Assembly (NCBI GenBank): GCA_022494885.1
Contig: JAGVSM010005036.1
Span: 1-64,000, forward strand
Source of the DNA: Micrasema longulum
Lineage: Eukaryota; Arthropoda; Insecta; Trichoptera; Brachycentridae
DNA: 64,000 nucleotides
Direction: 5' to 3'
The notes beneath the pieces were generated by a model. It saw only the letters and a list, made by a program, of their open reading frames with translations, did not search any database and had not been told where the DNA came from. How positions within the stretch are numbered: the first letter of the stretch is position 1; each line of letters starts with the position of its first letter. Below, piece by piece: positions 52,023-63,469 of this stretch. The translations under genes and the position numbers were made by a program.

Positions 52023-54279
52023 ACATTTTACAAAATTTGAAACATGCCTTCAATTAGTTATTTAACAAAGTTAACATAATGAAAAAAACGTCATTCATCT
52101 AATTAACCTAATTATCATTAACATAGTAAACAATATCAACTTAAATAATCATAACAAACATTACCAATTTTTAAAAAACATTAGACCAAATTTCATCAAC
52201 TGTACACACATTTAACCTATTTGGCTTGATTCACTCATCGATCCGTGTGCAACCCACCTCTACTATCCATTTCTTAATAGCAATTTTATACTGTAAGTAC
52301 TTACTAATTGTTCTTATGGATAAAGTAAATAGATTGTACACTTTAACCGAGTAGTAGGCCAATTCTCTTTTAACGAAGGTTGAATTTTTTTTTTTTTTTT
52401 TGCAACATCAGAATGGTGTATCTAGTTACTTGTGTTTGTAACGGAAGGTAGAGAATAATACTTATGTGCGTATAGTAACAGAGCTTTTACATAAAGTTGT
52501 TTTATAGATTTTATATTAAGATTTTCGAATATACCGAGGTTTTAATTATGACTCTTAAGATAATTTTTATTAAAGCTTTTTGTGCAATTATTATTTGTTT
52601 TATCAGTTCAATTATTTAATCATTCCACTACTATGATAAGGATGGTATTCCCATTATAATTCTTATATTATTCCTAGGCGTAACTTTGTACCAGGTTTAT
52701 ATGTAAGGCCCTAGGTAAAATTTAGCAGATATCCTGCGAAATATTGGACCTTCCCAGATGAAGAGGTTTTTGAGGTCTATATGTAAAGATAAAGTGGCTA
52801 AGTGTTCTATTATCTCTGCCGACCCCAACTGGGAAATGAAGTAATGAATGATTAGTATATATCTGTTATTCTATAATTTTTTATTCCATTAATAATATCC
52901 GATACCTACCTGATTACTAAAACGAATCAATCTATGTGGTTTACTATATTACTTCGAATGGTTCTTAATCATGCTTAAAAAATTCTCAATCAATTTACCA
53001 AGGTATTCAAGAATAAAAATAAATAAAGTCATGAAGATAAGAAACCCTCTTCAGTCCTGGATAGATATCAAATCTCTTAACTATACATAATATATCCTTA
53101 GTTTAAAGATACTCCAACCAAACGGGTACTGTAAATTGAACACAAAAATAAACGAACTCCATAATTTTTAGATCTACGAGGAAAACAGGGATAAATCAAA
53201 ATTTCACTAAAGTCTTTCACTTTTAAAAACCTGCATTATTTTATGTTACATTTAAATTATAAAATTATACATACTGTATTTCTTTATTATTTGTGATGAC
53301 TTTTTAATTTTCATAAACAAAAAAAAAGGCTTAATTAACCCTTCAATGATTGTAAGTATAACATTGAATAACAAATGAGCATACAAAATATAAATAAATT
53401 ATAATTGTTATCTTTCTTATTTGATGTTCAAGTAGTTGAATGGAACATTTAAATCAATAATAAGTACCAAAGCGAGAACGACGATAAACAAACTTAATTA
53501 TGTTTAAAATATTTCATTTTTGAAACAGATTTATCAATTTAAAAAAAAACTAACTAATTTAATAATAAGTTAACATCAGTCATGTCTAAAACACAGAAAA
53601 ATAAAAATTCCTCATTGAAATAATTACAAGTTTACTGATGTTTTTTTTTTTTGATTCCTTCATTCAATGTGAAAACATTGAAAACGTGTAAAAGAACTGA
53701 CTAAAAACTCAACAGTATTTCGGCCACCCATAAAAAATGAATTATTTTGATTTTTGAATATTTAAATCAGACTTAAACCGGTTTACATTATTAAGGTTAA
53801 GAATCTAACTCTGAAATGGACGCATGATAAAATATCCAATTTACTACAGATGGGATTAACACAGAGCTTGAATTTATTCTGCTGATTTTGGGAATATATT
53901 TATATTACAAGGATTCTTAAGAGATACTAAAATGGCGCTGGGATAAAACGTTTTAGCAGCGAATCGTAAGTAAATAATTCAGTTCCAGCGTGAAAATGCT
54001 GACCCACGGAAATAATATCAATAATAAATCAAAGTATGCATACAAAACGTAGCAAATTTTTCGGAAGAATGCGAAAGTAAGGTGTTTTTTCATTAATTTT
54101 ATTAACGTATTTGGTTTGTGATGTAAGTAAAGTGTTTTAAGTTATTGCGTTTATTTTTATAAGTGAAGTCATGTTAATAAATAGGTTGAACTAGTGAGAA
54201 AAAAAATATTACGGCAAAAAAAAAGTGAGGCAGCGAATTTGTATTTTTTCATTTTTTTTTTATTTTAATGAAGAATATT
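52023..54279. other. Unassigned, very AT-rich DNA
   Basis: No gene, domain or clear repeat over 2.2 kb. 52730-52830 ('AGGACCTTCCC'-like, 'TGCCGACCCCAACTGGG') may be a decayed LINE 3' end. Confidence 0.45.
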
Positions 54280-54440
54280 AGCGTTCTTATAATTAACCTT
54301 CATATTTCAATTTCGGTGGCTATTTTCAATGAGTTGTAAATAACTCACTATTGGAGATGGAAATCAAGTTGGGGTAGAGTGGGGTTCGAACCTCGGACCT
54401 CTGATCCGTGAGTCCGCAACACTAGCCACTGGACCACAAC
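54280..54440 (-). mobile_element. SINE3, tRNA-related, minus strand
   Basis: On the minus strand: 'GGTTGTGGTCCAGTGGCTAG' (A box), 'ACTCACGGATCAGAGG', 'CCGAGGTTCGAACCCCACTC' (B box), then a short body 'GAGTTATTTACAACTCATTG'. The body, including 'GCGTTCTTATAATTAACC' on the plus strand, is shared with 62970-63150. The tRNA-like part is well preserved; acceptor pairing is poor, so SINE rather than gene. Confidence 0.75.
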
Positions 54441-54738
54441 CCGATTCAAACATTAGTACAAGTATTTACCATTGAATATTTATATTAATTTATTTTGATA
54501 CATGTTCAATTGTAGGTGATACTTTGAGTATTCATACAAATCGTCGCTTCTGTTAGTTTTGTCCAACAGACCAAAACACAAATCTGCAGACAGCTTTAAA
54601 GTTTTGTTTTTACCAAAAAGGCATAAATAATGACCACAACGTAAAATAAAATTAGTTAAAACCCATTAAACAGTTTATTAAAAATATTTTTATAATATTT
54701 TCTAAATAGAGGCTTTCTATATACTTTACCTAATTTTA

Positions 54739-54861
54739 TTAAAAAATGTCTGTTGGACAAAAACTAACAAAATTGCGAGTTATCTTTAACTGTCCATAAT
54801 ATGAAATTGAATTTGCTCGAAGAAAAATAATCATTAATATTTTTTTATTATACTTGTCGGT
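54739..54861. other. Unassigned DNA before SINE1
   Basis: Nothing recognised; the minus frame 54739-54945 is a shadow reaching into the SINE. Confidence 0.4.
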
Positions 54862-55225
54862 TAACATTGGCAACGGGGTGTAGTAGTCAGTGCGTTTGTT
54901 TACCATGCCAGTGATCTCGGGTTCGATTCCTGACATTGTTGACATGAAATATTTATTTATAAAGGTGTTTTTACCATAGAATATTTCATTGTCTCTGGAA
55001 TGGCACCTGAAGTGTTAGACCGATTATCTTATCTTTACGTTATACAAAAAACACATCAAGATATGTGGCCAGTCCCTGGAGTGTTACATAAAGCGTAAGA
55101 CTGATCAGCTTACCTTCATGAAAAAAAAAAAATTAAGATTCACTGCGGTCGGTGCACGAATGCGGTGACCTATGCACCATTAGGTGCAGAAAAGGAATGA
55201 CGATGATGATGAAAATAACAGTATG
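54862..55225 (+). mobile_element. SINE1 with internally duplicated 3' body, plus strand
   Basis: A tRNA-like head 'GGGGTGTAGTAGTCAGTGCG' and 'CTCGGGTTCGATTCCTGACA' is followed by the body with 'GGCACCTGAAGTGTTAGACC' and then a second 'GTTACATAAAGCGTAAGACT', 'GATCAGCTTACCTTCATG', so this part of the body occurs twice. It ends 'CACCATTAGGTGCAGAAAAG' plus a (GAT)n-like tail. Confidence 0.85.
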
Positions 55226-55539
55226 TGTAACTAAAAGATACCTTTGAAAATACTTAATTTTTTAATACGAATTTATTCATTCTCGTATAGAAGATTTAAT
55301 TTTCATTTGAAATCGATAAAGTTGAAGATAACTTTGGTAACTTCCTATTGTAATCGGGGCCTTAGCATATTGAGTCCTAGCTGACACAGGTAGATGACGT
55401 GAAATATGCACTTCCATTTTATAAAATATTAGATTCTGTAAAGTATTTAACGATGTTGTTAAATCTTATCCTGATAATTATATTGTGTAATAGGAAAATT
55501 ATTACATAGGTACTTCGAATATCGATAAAAATATATTAA

Positions 55540-55830
55540 ATGGATTTAGAAACATTAATTGTTCTTTCGAAATCAATATGGATGTTGTGGAGAAATGTTT
55601 TCATACATAAATGTAAAAGAAAAATTCAACAAAAACACGTTCGTAGAAAAACGCGACGTGTTTGGCTTTGGTTATTGTGACGTCAAGATTCGTGATAATG
55701 TCCTAAATAAAATTGAATGCCAAGGAATAAATAAACATGAATCGTGACGTATTACGGGCGCGACCAATGGAACGGCCGTTTTTGCGGGAATTCAAAATTA
55801 CAAATTTTGAAATATTTTTTATGCCACTTA
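55540..55830 (+). repeat. Family F block, copy 2
   Basis: It matches 44100-44400: 'CTTTCGAAATCAATATGGAT', 'AAAAACGCGACGTGTTTGGC', 'GTGACGTCAAGATTCGTGAT' and 'GTGACGTATTACGGGCGCG'. A 62-codon frame crosses it without preserved homology to the other copy. Confidence 0.75.
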
Positions 55831-55852
55831 TAATTGGCAAAAAAAAAAGATC

Positions 55853-56165
55853 GACAATGTTTGAGTATGTCCAAAGCTTGCAGACTGGCTAGATTTTCTT
55901 CCTAGGGAGTTAGTTATATTTTAATTTATTTCAACACGTAGGGAAAACATTTTAGAGAAGGGAATATGGAAGTCTAGGCATTTACAGGGCTTACGACCTG
56001 TGACTTATGACTTATGACCAGTGTGTAAGCTTATAAACTTAAGCGTAGGGCTTATGACTTATGAGCAGTGTGTAAAGTGGCCACTCAAACCAGCCAATGA
56101 CAGGTCACAAGCCCTGTAAATGCCTAGACTTCCATATACTCTTCTCAAATTTTTTTTTTCCTCTC
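55853..56165. repeat. Family A inverted pair (head-to-head, arms ~50-100 bp)
   Basis: Plus-oriented sequence to about 56005 ('GGAATATGGAAGTCTAGGCA', 'TTTACAGGGCTTACGACCTG') is followed, after a ~60 base spacer with repeated 'GACTTATGA' motifs, by minus-oriented sequence (56055-56165: 'AGTGGCCACTCAAACCAGCC', 'AATGACAGGTCACAAGCCCT', 'GTAAATGCCTAGACTTCCAT'). The arms 55958-56004 and 56103-56149 are almost identical reverse complements, so RNA from here would fold into a long hairpin. Confidence 0.85.
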
Positions 56166-57044
56166 TGTTGATATATATTTTTATTTTTTTTCAATTTTAT
56201 GGTAAAGTATTTCATAGACATTTATTTCTTTAAAAATGTTTTTAAAAAATCGTGTTATTTTCCTATTATTCATTTTTGTTATTTGTATTCCAGGGGTGGA
56301 TGCTTAAAAAAAAGCGGAGAGATTTTCATTTTTTTCAAATTTATAATGATTACGGCCTTGGCCAACTATTACTTTTAGAAAAATATATTTAAATATAAAT
56401 TGCAGACACAGAAGATATATTTAGCAAGAACAAACCATCGCGCCGTTTCCCTGTGGGAGTAGGTAAAGATAATATAACGCCACACTCTCTGATTTTCGTA
56501 CATACCTCGCTTCTATCTATCATCTTCTAGTATTTGTTGGATTTTGTCGTCTTCTGCGCCCATCAGCATTTGCATCGTAAATCTTTCAATAAATAAATAC
56601 ATTAATTTCGCAATGACTTAACAAGAACCATGAAATAAACAAATTTTTGTAATGTCTACATTCAAAGAAAGTGTAGTATTTAAGATTTCAAGGACCTTTA
56701 AAATTAATCGTGTATATTTTTTACATATTAGAAAAGGGCATACACGAGAACTTCCTTTAAGCTGGGACCTATTTGGGATCTGGGATCTGCCTATCGGCTA
56801 AATATCCTTACGGAGATCCCAAAGAGAGACTATTCAACAGTTTGCTTTAAAATAAGATTTGGCGACATTATATATTCTAGCTCCACCTAACCTAACCTTT
56901 ATGACCCTTCGTATACTCTAACCTCTGAAGATTTAAAGAAATCTTTTGCTACATAGATGGTTTGTAGTAGTATGCAGTAAGTATATGTTCCAAGCAAGAA
57001 TGCAATAACCAACATTTTAAAAGTTTTAAAGGAAGCTAAGGTTT
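56166..57044. other. Unassigned AT-rich DNA
   Basis: 56730-56830 is a little GC-richer with a direct repeat 'GGGATCTGGGATCTG'; nothing recognised. Confidence 0.45.
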
Positions 57045-57140
57045 TGTATTTATTTATATTTTTCTCTTACAAACTATAATTAATAATAAAAATAATGTGA
57101 CCTCACTGGGATTACCCGTGCCAAGGATACTTAACAATCT
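57045..57140 (-). mobile_element. LINE 3' UTR, 'GGTAACCC..GTGAGGTCAC' family, minus strand
   Basis: 'TTTTTCTCTTACAAACTATA', 'AATAATGTGACCTCACTGGG' and 'ATTACCCGTGCCAAGGATAC' are in reverse order of 31350-31465. It lies exactly at the 3' end of LINE B. Confidence 0.75.
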
Positions 57141-57880
57141 ACTTTTATGATGTGTTTTTACATTTGAGAATAAACAAAGAAGACCAACTTAATAAAGAGA
57201 GATAATCAATAAAATATTCAGACAGTTTTACACAATACGTATTTATGTTCATCTATATTATTTATATTAAAAATGCACAATGAAAATAAGAAAAACCTAA
57301 CATAAGCTTTACACTTATGGAACAGTTGATTCAATATTGGTTTGGGCGAATAAGACAATCCATTTTAATTCTACCTAGCTCCACTATCCATTTTTTTATT
57401 ACCTTTTTAAACATTTTATCGTTACTAATTGTTTTAATAAATAGTTGAAGTAAGTTATAGATTTTAATTGAATAATACTCAAAATCCCTTTGTCTGAAAG
57501 TGGTATAAGTTTGTATTTGTTTAAGTTATCTTTGTGTATAGGATCTAGTGATTATATTATTTGTATGTGATGTATTGTAGGGATTATGTCTTTCATTTGA
57601 GTAAGAGTAGTTTTTGAATCTGTAAGTGAGTATTGTTTTAGCGTATAATTGTTTTGGTGTCATAAGTTTTGATTTGTGGAATATTTATTCAGTAGATGTC
57701 TGTATCGGGACACTGAGCATTACTTAAATTATCGATTTTTGTGCAACAAATACACTATTTCAAACTGTGTCACTCGCACCACCCCAACTGATTATACCGT
57801 ACTCCAAAATTGATTGGCACAATGCAAAACAAATTTTTAAAAGTTCATTATATTTATATAATAACTTATATTTAAATTTA
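57140..57880 (-). mobile_element. LINE B: longest copy, late reverse transcriptase to 3' UTR, minus strand
   Basis: The minus strand reads 'LLKICFALCQSILEYGIISW' (late RT motif LEYGI..WGG), then 'KQLYAKTILTYRFKNYSYSN', 'RHNPYNTSHTNN', 'FRQRDFEYYSIKIYNLLQLF', 'KMFKKVIKKWIVELGRIKMD', 'CLIRPNQY' and stop. The Y.T....... S....YN.LP.....F...L... plan fits a Jockey/CR1-type tail. Only a few stops interrupt about 230 codons. The 3' UTR ends in TTTGTTTATTCTCAAATGTA-type text near 57150. It is homologous to 14690-15345 and 30803-30997. Confidence 0.85.
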
Positions 57881-58892
57881 AACTATACATTTTAAATACT
57901 TGGTTCATTTCCTCTTATTTATTTGAACAGTTAGCGCTTTCACCTTCTTATGGGCATCTTGAGACTAGCAAATATTATACTATATATATGTTTTCAATTA
58001 CTGTGTCCTACTATGTTTCATTGAAATATTATGTATTGTATCTCTTTTGACTTATTTTTTAAATGTACCTTCTCATATTTAGATTCATATAAATGATCCT
58101 TACACTGTATAAAAGTCACTAGTCTAAAGATTTCTATTAGACGGTGAAACCGCTCATTGGTCAAATAAATAAGTAGAAAATTACAAGTATTTTTAATTTA
58201 TAAATTATATTTAAATAAAAGTAATTATATCATTACAAAGAAATTATACGAGTACTGAGATATCTCGAAAAATGACTTCAATCGAATTTTAAGTATTAGG
58301 TATTTTCTTTCCGCATCATATTTATCTAAACAGTTTTTTTTTTCAATTATACATCTATTTGCAAGAGAATTGCAATTATTTATCAAATGACATTAAAAAA
58401 CACACTTTTCAATTTTTGCTAGATACGGCGTTTTTGATTTGAACGGCAGTGTTAATATAATTTATCGTTAAATGCAATATTACTCGTGTTATAAATTCTC
58501 TGTGTCCGGGTGAAATTGAATTAATGTACTATTAACAATTTATTGAAGTCAATATTATCACATGGTTAGTGTAGTTTAAAATGAACATATTAACAAAATT
58601 AATGTTGGACTTATACAATTTTTAATTACTTGATTTATAATACGAATTAATTAAATTGTAGTAAATTATTGACAGAATAAAGAGAATTTAAAGGTAAACT
58701 AAAGAAACGTTCATTTTTAAACACACTTCACAACTTCAATGCTGTATTAATTAATTATTTTATGAAAGCGTATTTTTTTATTGTTCTTTAATAGAATTTG
58801 AGGAATTCACTCTGAAAATGTTTTTACTAAAAAATATAGATCGACCTTCCATACGAGCATCTTGCTCTATAAGAAATAAAAAATAAAATTCA
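57881..58892. other. Unassigned, very AT-rich DNA
   Basis: Nothing recognised. Confidence 0.5.
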
Positions 58893-58960
58893 ATTTTGTT
58901 AACTCTCTAGGGAGTGAAATCCAGCCTTGTCTTCTAGCATACTCAAAACATGTTAATTTT
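58893..58960 (-). repeat. Family A terminal fragment, minus orientation
   Basis: 'AACTCTCTAGGGAGTGAAAT', 'CCAGCCTTGTCTTCTAGCAT', 'ACTCAAAACATGTT' is the start of a unit in reverse. Confidence 0.75.
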
Positions 58961-59539
58961 TTTTCCATTGCACATTTTTTTATATTTTTATTTTATTAAT
59001 AAACTTCATAAAAAGTGTATGTTTTTAGAAAATTCTAAACACACCTACTTTTACACATTTAGTAAATGTTATCACTGTAACTCTCCAAAAAAAGAGACTA
59101 ACTCTTGTGCTTGGAGAGTGACTTACACTGTTTTAATTGTTTATTTAAAAGAGTTTATATAATTTTAAAATAAAAACAAAGGATATATCAAGAAAAAACA
59201 TAAAACAATAATACATTCATACTAATTAAAATTTAATGTGGTTTTAGTATTTATTTAATGATATTCTATTATAAGTCCAATATGTTCAAATTTACCGTTT
59301 ATTTTCTCAAATCAAACGGATTGTGTGGGCAGAAGGAAATTGCCTTAACCTTTTAGAGTCTAAGCGTTAAAAAAAATTGAGTTTCTGAGGGAGATACCAG
59401 GAATACACCAGTTGTTTTTTAAATACGACTAAAAAAAATATCGTTATGATTTTCATGATTTTTATAAAATCGTTTCATGTTGGTTCGAGTTTTCAGAAAA
59501 AATCATAAAATACTTTTACTAGAGGATGTTATATGACAT

Positions 59540-59925
59540 CACGCTTCTCTCACAGCTACACGTTAAATAACACTGATCTAAATTCACGCAACCCGTAAGC
59601 AGGAAGTTGGGAGAGGGATATGCATTCGCATAAAAACCGGATTTTTTGTAAATTGCTAGAAATCGTCGTGTTGGGGAAACAAGGTTGATCGCGCCACTTG
59701 CCCGCTAGCAGATGAACGCTCAAATTGCTGGTTCGCGGGATGCGTCATCCTTTATTTACTTTGCCACAGAACCCTAAATACAACTACTGCAATAACCTAC
59801 CTTATTCTGGGTTCTGGCACCTTTATTGGGTGGAACTTCTGTCGCGTGGCAGTCAGGATCAGATCCAATCTTGTGGTCAAGAAGGAGGAAGACTTGATGA
59901 TTACACAACACAGTGGATTTAATAG
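59540..59925. other. GC-richer block with 65-codon open frame, unclassified
   Basis: About 400 bases of near-balanced composition including 'TGTTGGGGAAACAAGG' at 59670 and 'CGCGTGGCAGTCAGG' near 59843. A plus frame (59725-59922) contains 'YCNNLPYSGFWHLYWVELLS' and 'GGRLDDYTTQWI', unrecognised. The TGTTGG start could be the beginning of a solo LTR, but no partner or clear end is seen. It may be a fragment of an LTR retroelement or an exon. Confidence 0.3.
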
Positions 59926-60889
59926 TTATTGATTACAAAATATCTTCTTTGCAATCGCGGTGAGAATATAAAAAAACACATGTACACACAATCAGTTCTG
60001 TCGTTATTCTGGCGCCGGAATAATATCGGTACCCACGGTAGACAAATGCAACATCTTAACCAGGGCTCCGTAGGTAGCAAATAAATTCCAAAGGATTATC
60101 CTAGCAAATGTGCTATAAATATATATATATAGGTGTGTATACATAGAGTTAATGTGGCGTAACCAAAGGTTTTATATATCAAAAAAAAAAAAAAACTTTC
60201 AACGTGTTCATATTTAAATGTCGGTTCTATCTGCATCAAAATATTTTAAAAAACTAAATAAATCCTTAAATATTATTAAGTTTATCAAGACAATATTAAT
60301 TAAAAATGTTAGATAACATAATGTCTTCAATTCAAAAATTCATGTCCCGAAAAAATCATGAATCTACATAGAACCTTGTTTCCTCAATGCGACGAAATAG
60401 CACGAAGCAAACGTGCGAACTGACCTACTTTTCAAATATTATTAAACTCTAGAGCGACGAATTGTAATGTTTTCTATTAGCACGAGGAAAAATAAAGACA
60501 AATTTTCATTGTTATCAAAAGAACTCAACAGAAAAATATTTAAATAATTTTGGGATATTTGTAACATAATGGGGTAAGATTATAAAAAAATAAAATTAAT
60601 GTGATGGTTAACAAAAAAGTTATTTAAAAGAATATGCTCCTGGAGAACCATAGATACCCCCCTTAGGCCCGGATGAGTTATGCCAATATACCCGTCCTTA
60701 CTTGTACATAAACACAGTGTTCAATATCCTGGATAAACCTAATAAGTTTTCCATTTTAGGAGAAGTGTAAAAGTTTGGATTTTGTCCAAAGAAAGAGACC
60801 CTTGCTAGAAACTGCTACGAGAAATTGCACAGATTTTTACGTAGTACTTGTAAGTGCGTTGTCAAGATGTTTTTTAAAATTGTATGTCT
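59926..60889. other. Unassigned AT-rich DNA
   Basis: There is a (TA)n run at about 60119-60132. Otherwise nothing recognised. Confidence 0.5.
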
Positions 60890-61005
60890 GTGTTAAAATT
60901 TTTATTTGAAATATTCTTTAATAATATGCATGCTTCTACTTTTTATTATGTTGTAACCGAACTCAACACAGGGCTGTTGGCCCCATATAGTTAGAAATAC
61001 GTTTT
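60890..61005 (+). mobile_element. LINE D 3' end, plus strand
   Basis: 'GTTGTAACCGAACTCAACAC', 'AGGGCTGTTGGCCCCATATA', 'GTTAGAAATACG' is a diverged form of the LINE D end ('CAACACAGGACTTTTAGTCC'). Confidence 0.55.
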
Positions 61006-61034
61006 TCTTTTTTTTTTTTTATCTGAATTAATAA

Positions 61035-61480
61035 AATTAAAATATTCATCGGTACAGTGTTTAAGGATATTAACTTGTGTATTGCCAGTGTTGCTGTATG
61101 GAATAGAGGGTTGTACTCTGAAAGTCTCAACGATGAAAGAAGTTAAGGCCTTCAAACTTTGGTTTTGGAAAATAAAACTTTGAATTTCATGGACTGATTG
61201 CGTCTCTAATGAAGCGGTTTTCAGCATTATGAATAAAGAGAGGGAATTACTGACCACTGTCGAAAGATGAAAAGCCTCGCAATGAGATGTATGACCTTCT
61301 CTAACTTATTACGAAAGCAAAGATAGAGAGCAGGCGGAGTATGGGACGGAAAAGAGTATCATTGGTCAGAAAATTTAGACAGTGGTTCGGTGTGCCGGAT
61401 ACAGCAGAGCTGATTAAACTAATTCAGGATTGTGAATTCAAAATGAGGATCGCCAATTTCCGGTAAGAGCGATAAGAGCG
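61035..61480 (+). mobile_element. RTE-like LINE tail, same family as 7833-8235
   Basis: The plus strand reads 'CVLPVLLYGIEGCTLKVSTM', 'VKAFKLWFWKIKL', 'ISWTDCVSNEAVFSIMNKER', 'ELLTTVER', then after shifts 'SRRSMGRKRVSLVRKFRQWF' and 'GVPDTAELIKLIQD'. This equals TLKV..M..LEAFE.W..RKMLKISWTD..TN of the 8 kb copy. Shifts and stops make it dead. Confidence 0.85.
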
Positions 61481-61544
61481 GCAAAAAAAGAAGATGAAGA
61501 TTTGTATCAAATGTTCAAATAAACAAATAAATCAGCCGATGACA

Positions 61545-61620
61545 GGCCAAAATCTTTGTTAATGCCCAGACTTCCATATTTCTTTCTCGACAATGTTTTT
61601 CCTCTCTTTTGTAATAAAAT
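61545..61620 (-). repeat. Family A fragment, minus orientation
   Basis: 'CAGCCGATGACAGGCCAAAA', 'AATGCCCAGACTTCCATATT' and 'ACAATGTTTTTCCTCTCTTT' follow in reverse family order. Confidence 0.75.
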
Positions 61621-61854
61621 GAATAAAAAAATCTTAGTATTATTTCTCGTAGGGTATACACACAATAAAAAAAAACAAATATTGGTATTTGTGAATTAAA
61701 AAAAGCATCGGAAACGAAATAAAATCTCGCAGAAAGGTGGAAGTGATCTTCTTTCCTTTATTATATTAGCCATTTGGCTTCGTGGTTTCCTTTAAAGGTT
61801 TCATCCTGTGAAAATTCTGGTTATATCATTACAGGTTACACAAAAAGTTTGGAG

Positions 61855-62110
61855 AGTCTTTGACATTCCCAATTTACTTTAACATCTCTGCAATGTCCGT
61901 ATTGGATATTTCAAATAGATTCGATTCGAACAAATGCACCGCAATAGGACATTTCCTTTGCGCTCTTCTTAGTAGATTTCAGGAAAATCCGGTTACGTCT
62001 TGTAATATCATCAGGAAACCGACTGAAATTCTACTAAAGATTGTCAAGTGCCTTTGGAAACTTTTAGATTCAAAAATGGCAAGGTGGTCACTTAATGATA
62101 AAAAAAACTC
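61855..62110 (+). other. 84-codon open frame of unknown nature
   Basis: A plus frame (61860-62114) reads 'MTFPIYFNISAMSVLDISNR', '..AIGHFLCALLSRFQENPV..'. Composition is moderately GC-richer than the flanks. There are no recognised domains, no start context of note, and no splice sites that persuade me. It is kept as an observation only. Confidence 0.25.
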
Positions 62111-62144
62111 ATAAAACTCATTTCATTTCTAGATATTTATTTAC

Positions 62145-62215
62145 AAGGAAAAGTAATCTAGGCATTTGCAGGTCTTGTAACCGGTGACCACTTACATACT
62201 TTTAGTTTGAGTATT
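62145..62215 (+). repeat. Family A fragment, plus orientation
   Basis: 'AATCTAGGCATTTGCAGGTC', 'TTGTAACCGGTGACCACTTA' is a decayed piece of the centre. Confidence 0.55.
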
Positions 62216-62969
62216 TGTAGAATCTAGGTTAAGAGGTACATGTCACTAATATTGAGGAATTGAGGTAAGTGCGCAAAGTTTCACTGTTTAATGTGTAAGG
62301 AAGGTTGCATGAAAATATAAAAGTAAGTATTGTTTTAACATTTTAATATATATGATAATTAATGAAAATTAAAATAAAAACGCATTTTTTAGACAATTTA
62401 TTATTAGTTTTATAACCTATCGGTATCTAAGCTATTACTTTTTCTACCAAAAAAGGCATAATTATAGTAGTATTAAGACAAAGAAGCGCGTAGTATCTCA
62501 GAAACCGGTTGGTAGTAATATATATTTTAATAATAAGTGGTTTGAAACGAAGTGTTTTTATTTTCATTGTAATTATTTGTATAAAAAATAAATAATAACA
62601 ATTGGTGACTTGGTATACATTTTTTTATTATTATTACAGACAACGCAATATTTTCGATAGCTTTGGCATAGCAAGTAAAGGATCAACACGTCTATTTATT
62701 TTACGGCAGTGTTACAGCAGCACCAAATAACGACATATATTTATTTCGACATTGATTCTATAAATTATTTATTTTAAAATATCTTTTAAAAGACTTGTAA
62801 AAAAAATATTGATTGTTGTAACTACATTATTTCGTCAGTTTATATTTATTTCTGTATAGCTCGTTACCATAGATATGAAACTAGCTGACAGCTGTCCGTG
62901 TTCTATTTTTTATACTATAAAGTATTTAAATTTACTTAACAATGTGTCTTATTTTATGAAATGTTTTTT
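62216..62969. other. Unassigned AT-rich DNA
   Basis: Nothing recognised. Confidence 0.5.
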
Positions 62970-63150
62970 TTATTGAAAAATTTGCGTTCTTATAATTTAC
63001 CAATATATTTTCATTTTGGTGCCATTTTCTTCATTTTCAGAAGTAAATAACTGTGCTAGAAAATTAGAAGAAAGTTGTGCTAGATCGGAGCTCGAACAAT
63101 GGTTTTTCTGCTCCGGAGTCCATGGTACTACCCTCGGAACTTTAACCCGT
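62970..63150 (-). mobile_element. SINE3 copy, decayed, minus strand
   Basis: Plus-strand text 'TTGCGTTCTTATAATTTACC', 'ATTTTCATTTTGGTGCCATT' and 'GAAGTAAATAACTGTG' matches the SINE3 body at 54290-54345. The tRNA-like part ('GATCGGAGCTCGAAC', 'CTGCTCCGGAGTCC') is recognisable but degraded. Confidence 0.65.
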
Positions 63151-63469
63151 GTAGCGTTATTACAACTAAAAATCATATTTCGAAATGTACTGTTTTTAAC
63201 AGTGAAGTTAAATCATTTTCTTATCACATCTGATAACATTGATAGTCCGTTAAGTAATAAAAGCAAGGAAGGTAATTACCTTTGAATCGAAATACCGTTT
63301 ATTACGGGCTTGTAACGTGTCTATTTGATGGGGTTTTTAAAATGATTTTAAATATTATTATTTTTAAATATGACAAAAATAACTTTAGTAACGGCACTAT
63401 TATTTTTTCGTGCAAAGCGACGTCGGATAAATTTTATTCAACAATTTAAAGTGCCCATAATTTGCATTA
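63151..63469. other. Unassigned AT-rich DNA
   Basis: Nothing recognised. Confidence 0.45.

Noticed and set aside
54360..54432. A functional tRNA gene on the minus strand
   Set aside because: Promoter boxes are good, but acceptor pairing is poor and the body is shared with 62970-63150, so it is a SINE head.
56886..56897. Interstitial telomere repeat (CCTAACCTAACC)
   Set aside because: Only two units of the insect-type TTAGG repeat; expected by chance in AT-rich DNA of this length.
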